Of a stretch of DNA of 28,028 bases, positions 22,018-28,028 are shown piece after piece; within the stretch, counting starts at the first letter, position 1; the number at the start of each line of letters is the position of its first letter. The notes beneath the pieces are model-generated. The model was given only the letters and a program-made list of their open reading frames with translations, made no database searches and was not told where the DNA came from. The position numbers were made by a program, and so were the translations under genes. The stretch comes from CAYYMD01 sp964480425 (GTDB lineage: Bacteria; Planctomycetota; Phycisphaerae; SM23-33), in assembly GCA_964480425.1 (NCBI GenBank), contig CAYZPY010000015.1, forward strand, positions 1 to 28,028, in the 5' to 3' direction.

Positions 22018-23769
22018 ATGCCCGCAAACAAAAAACGCAGCAGGCGGAAAACCTCAAAATCATCAGGCAAAAAAGACATCCTTGCGTGGTGGCGAAAGGC
22101 GCGGTTCGGGATGTTCATCCATTGGGGGCTGTATTCGATACCGGCCGGCACGTGGAAGGGTAAGAAAATCCCCCGCCTGGGCGAATGGATAATGTACTTC
22201 GCCAGGATACCGCTGGAGCAGTATTCCAAACTGGCCGAGAAGTTCAACCCCGCAAAGTACGAACCCGAGAAGTGGGTGCGCCTGGCCAAGGAGGCCGGGA
22301 TGAAATACCTCGTGATCACCGCCAAGCACCACGACGGTTTTGCCATGTTCAAGTCGTTTCATCCCTACAACGTCGTCGACGCCACGCCCTGGGGCAAAGA
22401 CCCCCTCAAGCCGCTGGTCGCCGCCTGCAGAAAGCACGGGCTGAGAGTCGGCTTCTATTATTCGCAGACGCAGGACTGGCAGGACCCCAACGGCGAGAAC
22501 AACTCCTGGGACTACGACGAGAGCAAAAAAGACTTCGCCAAATACCTGCGCGAAAAGGTCAAACCGCAGTTGCGCGAACTTCTAAGCAACTACGGACGGG
22601 TGGACCTGATATGGTTCGACACGCCTCGGATAATCACCCGTCGCCAGTCCATGGACCTTAAGCGTTACGTCCGACGCCTCCAGCCCGACTGCATCGTCAG
22701 CGGACGCATTGGCAACGAGGTGGGCGATTACGGCTCGATGGGCGACAACCAGATACCCGCCGGGCGAGTCGAGGGCGACTGGGAGACCCCTGCCACCATG
22801 AACGAGACCTGGGGATTCAAGTCGTACGATCGCAACTGGAAATCCGCCGGCACGCTGCTTCAACTGCTTGGAGACCTTGCCGGAAAGGGCGTTAATTATC
22901 TGCTCAACGTGGGCCCGACCGCCGACGGGGAGATTCCATCGCCCTGCGTTGCGCGACTGGAAAAAATCGGCCAATGGATGCGGACCAACGGCGAGGCGAT
23001 CTACGGCGCGGGCGCCAATCCGTATCCGTACCAGTTCTCCTGGGGCGCCATCACTCACCGCCCGGGTCGGTTGTTTCTGCTGGTTTACAAGTGGCGGCGG
23101 AAACTTGTGTTTTACGGGCTGCGGAACCGGGTCAAAGGCGCATACCTGCTTGCCGACAAGCGCAAAAAGGTCCGCGTCGCCCAGCAGCACGACAAGTCGC
23201 TGGACTGTCACGAGGTGGAGTTGTCTCTTCCGGCCCGCAAGCTGGACAGGCACGTATCGGTGGTGGTGCTGGAGATAGCCGGGCGGGTGGACGTTGACCA
23301 GGAGCCGATGCAGCAGCCGGGCGATTCGATACCCCTTCCCACGCACATGGCCGAGGCGCACGTGCCCAAAAGGGGCAGCAGGATGCGGATTCACCCGGCG
23401 GGGTTCACCGTGGACTGGACCACCAGGAGCAACTGGTTGAGTTGGGACTTCAAGGTCTTTAGGCCTGGACTCTTCGAGGCGAAGGTCGTAACGACGGTCC
23501 GCGGAAGGCAGAAGTGGAAAGGCGGCAGCAAGGTGAGGGTCGCGGCGGGGGGGCGCTCGGTCAGCGGAACCCTGACACCCGACGAGAAGATCGCAAAGAT
23601 CGCCCATCAGACCGAGTATGTCTCGAAAATCGGCCGCCTGGAGATGCCCACTGCCGGCACCCGCCGACTGACGCTTAAGCTCGACAAACTCGCCCGCGGA
23701 AAAGGGCAGAAAATGCAGGTATCGGCGGTGCGACTGGAGAAATGCCAAGAGCACCCCAAGGCCCGGTGA
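22018..23769 (+). CDS. Glycoside hydrolase family 29 (alpha-L-fucosidase-like)
   Basis: A 583-residue GH29 enzyme, which would cleave terminal alpha-L-fucose from glycans. The barrel carries family blocks: GMFIHWGLYSIPAGTW (31-46), YLVITAKHHDGFAMF (97-111), VGFYYSQTQDW (144-154), then DLIWFD (196-201) with the probable nucleophile Asp201, and ETWGF (263-267). The C-terminal part (about 455-583) is a beta-rich module. AAGGAG stands 6 nt before the ATG at 22018; the frame extends 24 codons upstream without such a site. The N-terminus is strongly basic (MPANKKRSRRKTSKSSGKK) with no signal peptide, so the enzyme seems cytoplasmic, unlike most secreted fucosidases. The general acid is not identifiable by eye. 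Confidence 0.9.
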   Translation: MPANKKRSRRKTSKSSGKKDILAWWRKARFGMFIHWGLYSIPAGTWKGKKIPRLGEWIMYFARIPLEQYSKLAEKFNPAKYEPEKWVRLAKEAGMKYLVITAKHHDGFAMFKSFHPYNVVDATPWGKDPLKPLVAACRKHGLRVGFYYSQTQDWQDPNGENNSWDYDESKKDFAKYLREKVKPQLRELLSNYGRVDLIWFDTPRIITRRQSMDLKRYVRRLQPDCIVSGRIGNEVGDYGSMGDNQIPAGRVEGDWETPATMNETWGFKSYDRNWKSAGTLLQLLGDLAGKGVNYLLNVGPTADGEIPSPCVARLEKIGQWMRTNGEAIYGAGANPYPYQFSWGAITHRPGRLFLLVYKWRRKLVFYGLRNRVKGAYLLADKRKKVRVAQQHDKSLDCHEVELSLPARKLDRHVSVVVLEIAGRVDVDQEPMQQPGDSIPLPTHMAEAHVPKRGSRMRIHPAGFTVDWTTRSNWLSWDFKVFRPGLFEAKVVTTVRGRQKWKGGSKVRVAAGGRSVSGTLTPDEKIAKIAHQTEYVSKIGRLEMPTAGTRRLTLKLDKLARGKGQKMQVSAVRLEKCQEHPKAR

Positions 23770-23787
23770 GGTACCGACCTTGATGCC

Positions 23788-23817
23788 GGAGCCGACGGAT
23801 CGCTGTCCGTCGGCTTC
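23788..23817. terminator. Hairpin between convergent fucosidase and ybbR genes
   Basis: AGCCGACGGA (23790-23799) and TCCGTCGGCT (23806-23815) make a perfect 10-bp stem with a 6-nt loop, extendable by two pairs. It lies in the 54-bp gap between convergent stop codons, so it can serve both strands. No clear T-tract follows on either side. Confidence 0.5.
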
Positions 23818-23823
23818 AGCGCT

Positions 23824-24903
23824 TTACGGTGTAGCGGACGGCTGGCGTTTTTCCAGGCGGAAACTCACGGTGGGCGCTTCGTCCACCACGCGCAGGTTCA
23901 GACCCTCGGGCAGGCGGATGTTGACTTTTCGACTCAACCAGCTGGCCACCGGTTTTTTGTCGTCATCGTTGAGGGTTATGTAGGCGCGGATGTCCTCTGT
24001 GCTTAGGCGCTCCAGGTCGGTTCGCGGTCCGCTTATCTTGATTTCCTTTCGCCATTGCAGGGGGTCCTTGCGCTTCAGAAGATATTCGTCCCACGTGCCG
24101 CCGGGCTCGCTCCATGTCGGCGGCGATGTGACGCTGACGGTGACGGTGACCGTTCGGGTGTCGGTGGGCTGGCTGATGCGCACCGTTGCGGTTACGGCCT
24201 CGAGGCGCGGCTCCACGGGTATATTGCCGATGGAGGGGATTATTTCGGCGTTCACCTCGACCGCGCCGTTGGGCGCGATGTTCGAGAGATCCACCGTGCG
24301 CGTGCGCAAGGTGGGCGTGGCGTTGGGTCCGACGAGGTTTTCGATTCGTCGCCACCTGCTTTCGGCCACGGTTATCTCTATTTTCGGCGGGTCGATTTGC
24401 GGTTTATCCGCCAGCGTGGCGCCTTTGTAGTCCAACTCGACGGGGAGATCTTTTCGCAGCTGTCGGTCGAGGTTGACGCTTATTGTCCTGGGCGATGCGG
24501 ACACGACGGTCAGGCCCATCTGCGTGATTTGCCCCACAAGCGAAAGCACGTCGCGAGTGATAACCTCGTGCTTGCCCGGACCGTAACTCTGGGAAATGTC
24601 GTACCGTATTATTCCACCCTGAACGCTCAGCAGGCGTGCGAACCTGTCGAGATTGCTGCGGTTACCCCGAAGACGGAAGGAAATTCTCTTGGTCGGGTCG
24701 GAAATCAGCATCACGTCGCCCGAACCGGACGTATTCAACTCCAGCAGGGTTTGGAAATCGCGAGGCCTCTCCATCTCCATGTCGGCGTAAACCCACACCA
24801 GCAGGGTGATAATGACCACCCACAGCCAGACACGCCACTGCTGGGACCACCATTGGCGACTGAAACGCTTCGGCTCGTTAGTGTAGAAGGTCTGCCTGGT
24901 CAT
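23824..24903 (-). CDS. cdaR: YbbR-domain protein (CdaR-like regulator of CdaA)
   Basis: A 359-residue membrane-anchored protein. A single TM (about 24-40, WRVWLWVVIITLLVWVY) is followed by an extracytoplasmic region of repeated beta-rich YbbR-type domains, visible in segments such as DRQLRKDLPVELDYKGATLA and IEITVAESRWRRIENL. In Firmicutes, CdaR (YbbR) binds the diadenylate cyclase CdaA and tunes c-di-AMP output. The same pairing is suggested here because its ATG overlaps the cdaA stop by 4 nt (ATGA). The strand-rich repeats and length fit the family. It is the last gene of the minus-strand block, ending at a shared hairpin. Confidence 0.87.
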   Translation of the reverse strand: MTRQTFYTNEPKRFSRQWWSQQWRVWLWVVIITLLVWVYADMEMERPRDFQTLLELNTSGSGDVMLISDPTKRISFRLRGNRSNLDRFARLLSVQGGIIRYDISQSYGPGKHEVITRDVLSLVGQITQMGLTVVSASPRTISVNLDRQLRKDLPVELDYKGATLADKPQIDPPKIEITVAESRWRRIENLVGPNATPTLRTRTVDLSNIAPNGAVEVNAEIIPSIGNIPVEPRLEAVTATVRISQPTDTRTVTVTVSVTSPPTWSEPGGTWDEYLLKRKDPLQWRKEIKISGPRTDLERLSTEDIRAYITLNDDDKKPVASWLSRKVNIRLPEGLNLRVVDEAPTVSFRLEKRQPSATP

Positions 24904-25751
24904 TTCGCACCCTGGCGTTTCTTCTGCGCCTGTTTAAGCCGTCTGACCATGCTCTTTGGAGCAAGCAGTCCTATGAGCATGTCGCGGAGGTTTTCGGGGG
25001 GCAGCCCTATGTAGAGTTGTCCCTCGCACGCCAGCGAGATTCGTCCTGTTTCTTCGCTGACCACCAGCACGACGGCGTCGGAATCCCTCGCCAGTCCCAG
25101 CGCCGCACGATGCCTGCTTCCCAGCGACGGGTCGACCTCTTCGGACTCTGCCAGGGGGAACTGGCAACCGGCGGCGGCGATTCTTCCGTTGCGGATTATC
25201 ACCCCCATGTCGTGCAGGGCCGTGCCGGGATAAAAAACCGTGTTGAGCACCGAGGGATTCAACTCGGCGTCCAGCAGCGTGCCCGTTTCCATCAGCGCGC
25301 CGAGCCCCACCGTCCGCTCCACGGCGATTATGGCGCCGATCTTGTTTCGCGACAGGTATCCCAGGGAGTCTACCAGGGCGTCGATGGTGCTCTCGGCTTG
25401 CTGGCGACCCGCGTGCAGCACGCCGGCGCGTCCCAGTTGTATCAGCGCTCGGCGCAGTTCCGGCTGGAACGCCACAACCGCCGCAACGAACGCGAACAGC
25501 AGGAACTTGCCGTACAAAAACTCGATGCGCTCCCACCCCAAGTTCTTGGGCAGCAGGCGGATGACCACGTAGACCGTACCCAGCAGAACCGCCGTACCCT
25601 TTATCATGCGGGCGCCGCGCGTGCCGCGAAGGAACCTTACGATCCACCATACCACCAGCCCGATCAGCAGCAGCTCCACCGCCACCACCAGGGGATTGTA
25701 GGTGGCTATGCGATGGAAGTAATTCGTGATGGCGCGTATCAGTTCATTCAT
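24900..25751 (-). CDS. cdaA: Diadenylate cyclase CdaA (DisA_N domain)
   Basis: A 283-residue membrane c-di-AMP synthase, which condenses two ATP into cyclic di-AMP. Three TM segments fill about 20-95 (for example LVVAVELLLIGLVVWWIV), followed by the DisA_N catalytic domain. The RHR motif is present (R213-H214-R215 in LGSRHRAALGL), as are AAAGCQFPL (192-200) and VSEETGRIS (231-239). The usual DGA motif reads D181-M182-G183: the metal-binding Asp is kept, but Gly-Ala is replaced by Met-Gly. The ATG (25749-25751) overlaps a 23-codon upstream frame. The gene lies 98 nt downstream of folP, a neighbourhood seen in several phyla, and overlaps ybbR. Confidence 0.9.
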   Translation of the reverse strand: MNELIRAITNYFHRIATYNPLVVAVELLLIGLVVWWIVRFLRGTRGARMIKGTAVLLGTVYVVIRLLPKNLGWERIEFLYGKFLLFAFVAAVVAFQPELRRALIQLGRAGVLHAGRQQAESTIDALVDSLGYLSRNKIGAIIAVERTVGLGALMETGTLLDAELNPSVLNTVFYPGTALHDMGVIIRNGRIAAAGCQFPLAESEEVDPSLGSRHRAALGLARDSDAVVLVVSEETGRISLACEGQLYIGLPPENLRDMLIGLLAPKSMVRRLKQAQKKRQGAK

Positions 25752-25819
25752 CGGATATCTCTGCGCATAACAAAAATGTCGCAGTTTCCGTCCTGCATAT
25801 TTAACACATCGTCCGGCAT
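25748..25819 (-). CDS. Possible 23-codon leader peptide overlapping cdaA, weak
   Basis: An ATG at 25817-25819 opens a 23-codon frame (MPDDVLNMQDGNCDIFVMRR, then DIR) whose TGA (25748-25750) overlaps the cdaA ATG as ATGA. This geometry suits translational coupling. No good Shine-Dalgarno precedes it and I recognise no family, so chance is a fair explanation. Confidence 0.2.
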   Translation of the reverse strand: MPDDVLNMQDGNCDIFVMRRDIR

Positions 25820-25849
25820 CGCGATTTGGCTGAAGTCAAAGATGTCTGT

Positions 25850-26698
25850 TTACCGGTTTTGCCTTACGCCGTCTATCGCCGCGGCGACCTTGAACGCCTG
25901 TGCGACCTGCTCGACGTCGTGCACCCTGAAGATGCTCGCCCCGCGGCGCCATCCGGCCAGGCATGCGGCGATCGTCCCCGCCAGTCGTCGGGCGGGCGTC
26001 GGCTGTTCGGTTATCTCGCAGATAAACCGCTTACGCGACACGCCCAGCAGCACGGGGCGGCGCAACTCCAGCAGGGCGTCGAGGCGGGCTATGAGCGACA
26101 GGTTGTGTCCCAGTTTTTTTCCGAATCCGATGCCGGGATCGATTATCAGTTTATTCTCCTCGACGCCGGCGTCGCGGGCCGCGGATATGCGCCGCCCAAG
26201 GAAGTCGCGCACCTCCGCCACGACGTGGCGGTACTGCGGATTTCGCTGCATTGTCTTGGGCTCGCCCAGCATGTGCATCAGCACCATCGCCTCTGCGCGC
26301 CGGGCGGCCAGGGGGAACATGTCGGGGTCCTGGCGACCGGCCGATATGTCGTTGATAATCGTCGCCCCGGCGTCCAGGGCGAACTGGGCAACCTTGGCGC
26401 TGGTGGTGTCTATGGAAACGACGGCGCCGGTGCGGCACAAGGTCGGGAGGATCTCACGCAGGCGGGATATTTGCTGCTCTGCGCTTACGCGGCCGGACTC
26501 GGGACGGGTGGACTCTGCGCCCACGTCGATTACGTCGGCGCCTTCGTCCAGCATTCTTAGGGCGTGTTCGACCGCGCCGCGGGGTTCAAAATATTTCCCC
26601 CCGTCGGAGAAGCTGTCGGGCGTGACGTTAAGCACGCCCATGATGACCGGGCGGCGCGTCAGGTGCGAATCCAAAATGTCTTTTAAACCGGCTGCCAC
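25850..26698 (-). CDS. folP: Dihydropteroate synthase
   Basis: A 282-residue FolP that joins p-aminobenzoate to the pterin pyrophosphate in folate synthesis, in the cytoplasm. Family motifs appear in order: GVLNVTPDSFSDGGKYF (21-37), DVGAESTRPES (58-68), VSIDTTSAKVA (94-104), GATIINDISAG (111-121), MHMLGEPKTMQ (141-151), IIDPGIGFGK (185-194) and LLGVSRKRFI (217-226). All pterin- and sulfonamide-site landmarks look normal. The only in-frame start giving the full domain is a GTG (26696-26698) with a weak AGGTG context, so the start is less certain than the gene. It is 127 nt downstream of ftsH and 98 nt before cdaA, and is probably co-transcribed with both. Confidence 0.95.
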   Translation of the reverse strand: MAAGLKDILDSHLTRRPVIMGVLNVTPDSFSDGGKYFEPRGAVEHALRMLDEGADVIDVGAESTRPESGRVSAEQQISRLREILPTLCRTGAVVSIDTTSAKVAQFALDAGATIINDISAGRQDPDMFPLAARRAEAMVLMHMLGEPKTMQRNPQYRHVVAEVRDFLGRRISAARDAGVEENKLIIDPGIGFGKKLGHNLSLIARLDALLELRRPVLLGVSRKRFICEITEQPTPARRLAGTIAACLAGWRRGASIFRVHDVEQVAQAFKVAAAIDGVRQNR

Positions 26699-26825
26699 CT
26701 GTTAAACATAAATAAATGCTCCGCGCCTGGCAATCACAAAACCGCTTTCGTCGGGGCTTATTTTGTTTGGCGGGTAATTTTCCCACCGGTGTATGAGGAT
26801 GATGCGAGCGAATTTGCGCGTTGGT

Positions 26826-28028
26826 CTATCCCGGTTCGGGCAGGGTGTCGGGGGGCGTGCGTGGGATGTGCGGCGTTTGCGGGGCGGATTCGGTCTGGTT
26901 ATCGGCGCCCTTGGCGCGTTCCTTTTCCAGCAGTTCGTCCACGGTGGGCCTGTCGAGCGTCTTGCCATCGATTATCTGCTGCACGTCCTCGGCGCTGATG
27001 GTTTCGTATTTCAGCAGCGCCTTTGCGATCGTGTCGAGCCGGTCGCGGTTCTCCTGGATCTTCTGTTTGGCGCCGGTGTACGCCTCGTCTATCAGCGACT
27101 TTATTTCCTTGTCTATCAGTTCGGCGGTGTGCTCGGAGTACTTATTGCCGAAATATTCCATGGGCACGTTTGACGTTTTGTCGCCGGCGTAGTTGACCAT
27201 ACCCGCCTGTCGGCTCATGCCCCAGTCAAGGACCATTTTTTTGGCGATTTCAGTGGCCTGTGCGATGTCGTTCTGGGCGCCGCTGGAGATATCGTTGCAG
27301 AATATCTCCTCCGAGGCGCGCCCCCCCAGCGACACCTCCAGCAGCGCCTTGCAGTATTTCAGCGTGTAGAGGTAGCGGTCTTTCTCCGGCAGGGTGAAGG
27401 TGGCCCCCCCGGCGGCGCCGCGCGGTATGATGGACACCTTGTGTAGCGGGTCGGCGTCGGGATTGAGAACCTGGACCAGCGCGTGACCCGCCTCGTGATA
27501 GGCGGTGGTCTTCTTTTCGTTCTCGTCTATGACGCGGGATTTCCTGCTGCGCCCCCATCGGACCTTGTCGCGGGCCTCTTCGAGGTCTTCCTGCTCGATG
27601 TAATCCTTGCCCGACATGGTCGCGGCGATGGCGGCCTCGTTCACCAGCGCAGCCAGGTCTGCCCCGGAGAACATCGGCGTGCCACGCGCCATGCGGTGGA
27701 GGTCAACGTCCGGTCCGCATTTTACCTTGTCGGCGTAGATATTGAGAATATCGTATCGTCCCTGGAGGTCCGGTAGCGGAACGTTTATCTGCCTGTCGAA
27801 GCGCCCGGGGCGCGTCAGGGCGGGGTCCAGAACGTCCGGGCGGTTGGTGGCCGATATTACGATAACCTGGTCGGACGATTCGAAGCCGTCCATCTCGACC
27901 AGGATGGCGTTGAGTGTCTGTTCGCGTTCGTCGTGTCCGCCGCTGGTGAAGCCCAGCCCGCGCCGGCGCCCCACGGCGTCTATCTCGTCCAGGAAGATGA
28001 TGCAGGGGGAGTTCGCCTTGGCCTGCTT
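26826..28028 (-). CDS. ftsH: ATP-dependent zinc metalloprotease FtsH, C-terminal 400 residues (cut by window edge)
   Basis: A membrane-anchored AAA+ protease; the N-terminal TM region and Walker A lie beyond the right edge. Visible are Walker B (IIFLDEIDAVGRRRG), the second region of homology (ATNRPDVLDPALTRPGRFDR) with its arginine finger, and the M41 peptidase zinc motif HEAGH (27483-27497). The downstream acidic ligand stretch SSGAQNDIAQATEIAK is also present. The protein ends in a Pro/Thr-rich tail (TPHIPRTPPDTLPEPG). The frame is open through the window edge, so an internal GTG near 27974 is not the start. FtsH extracts and degrades membrane and short-lived cytosolic proteins. Its 3' neighbour folP follows in the same direction, a common pairing in bacteria. 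Confidence 0.96.
   Translation of the reverse strand, partial: KQAKANSPCIIFLDEIDAVGRRRGLGFTSGGHDEREQTLNAILVEMDGFESSDQVIVISATNRPDVLDPALTRPGRFDRQINVPLPDLQGRYDILNIYADKVKCGPDVDLHRMARGTPMFSGADLAALVNEAAIAATMSGKDYIEQEDLEEARDKVRWGRSRKSRVIDENEKKTTAYHEAGHALVQVLNPDADPLHKVSIIPRGAAGGATFTLPEKDRYLYTLKYCKALLEVSLGGRASEEIFCNDISSGAQNDIAQATEIAKKMVLDWGMSRQAGMVNYAGDKTSNVPMEYFGNKYSEHTAELIDKEIKSLIDEAYTGAKQKIQENRDRLDTIAKALLKYETISAEDVQQIIDGKTLDRPTVDELLEKERAKGADNQTESAPQTPHIPRTPPDTLPEPG

Noticed and set aside
21836..22192. Open frame starting with a hydrophobic stretch that resembles a signal peptide, just before the fucosidase
   Set aside because: It is in a different frame from the fucosidase, has no basic N-terminus or ribosome-binding site, and becomes nonsense once it overlaps the real gene. 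The AAGGAG before 22018 supports the cytoplasmic start.
25017..26705. Plus-strand open frame of 562 codons over cdaA and folP
   Set aside because: It is antisense to two clear genes and its composition (Arg, Ser, Ala-rich) is that of a shadow frame.
26702..26968. Minus-strand frame ending ...SGFVIARRGAFIYV between ftsH and folP
   Set aside because: The protein-like tail has no start codon of its own after the ftsH stop; the upstream part overlaps ftsH out of frame.
1..28028. RNA genes, CRISPR arrays, insertion sequences and phage genes
   Set aside because: No tRNA or rRNA-like sequence, regularly spaced repeats, transposase or integrase motifs were seen by eye on either strand.

Overview
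The window is GC-rich, gene-dense bacterial DNA from a Gram-negative-type cell: it carries two lipoproteins with lipoboxes, a Wza-like outer-membrane export protein, and a periplasmic HtrA. The combination of an ftsH-folP-cdaA-ybbR run, a GH29 fucosidase, YfhO and DUF58 genes and a Wza/Wzz exopolysaccharide cluster best fits a Planctomycetota (Phycisphaerae-like) genome. That placement is inference from gene content only. I see no rRNA, tRNA, CRISPR array, phage gene or insertion sequence.

Region 1 (1-12913, minus strand) is an extracellular-polysaccharide locus read right to left. It starts with a two-TM helical protein and a TPR-SPOR lipoprotein, followed by a Wza-like export lipoprotein, a Wzz/Wzc-like chain-length protein with a degenerate kinase domain, a methyltransferase, an O-antigen ligase/polymerase, a Wzx-like flippase, a GT2 and three GT4 glycosyltransferases, the last cut by the window edge. 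Together these would build a lipid-linked glycan, flip it, polymerise or ligate it, and export it. A sigma70-like promoter lies before the first gene, with further candidates before the TPR-SPOR gene and the ligase.

Region 2 (13074-21328, plus strand) holds a DUF58 gene, whose promoter position predicts a leaderless mRNA, and a YfhO-like membrane protein. It then holds a protein-quality-control cluster: HtrA protease, Hsp20 chaperone and Lon protease. The lon reading frame is broken by one extra G at about 20560, between the ATPase and peptidase domains; all catalytic motifs remain on either side.

Region 3 (21329-22017) is a 689-bp gap with no convincing gene but two strong structured elements. 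One is a perfect 11-bp hairpin whose T-tract faces the minus strand. The other is a long hairpin with a C-rich loop ending in six T's, which could be a small RNA or a leader terminator. It precedes a GH29 alpha-L-fucosidase-like gene without a signal peptide (22018-23769), which converges on the last block across a shared hairpin.

Region 4 (23824-28028, minus strand) reads ftsH (partial), folP, cdaA, ybbR/cdaR: membrane proteolysis, folate synthesis and c-di-AMP signalling. CdaA has DMG where the family usually has DGA.
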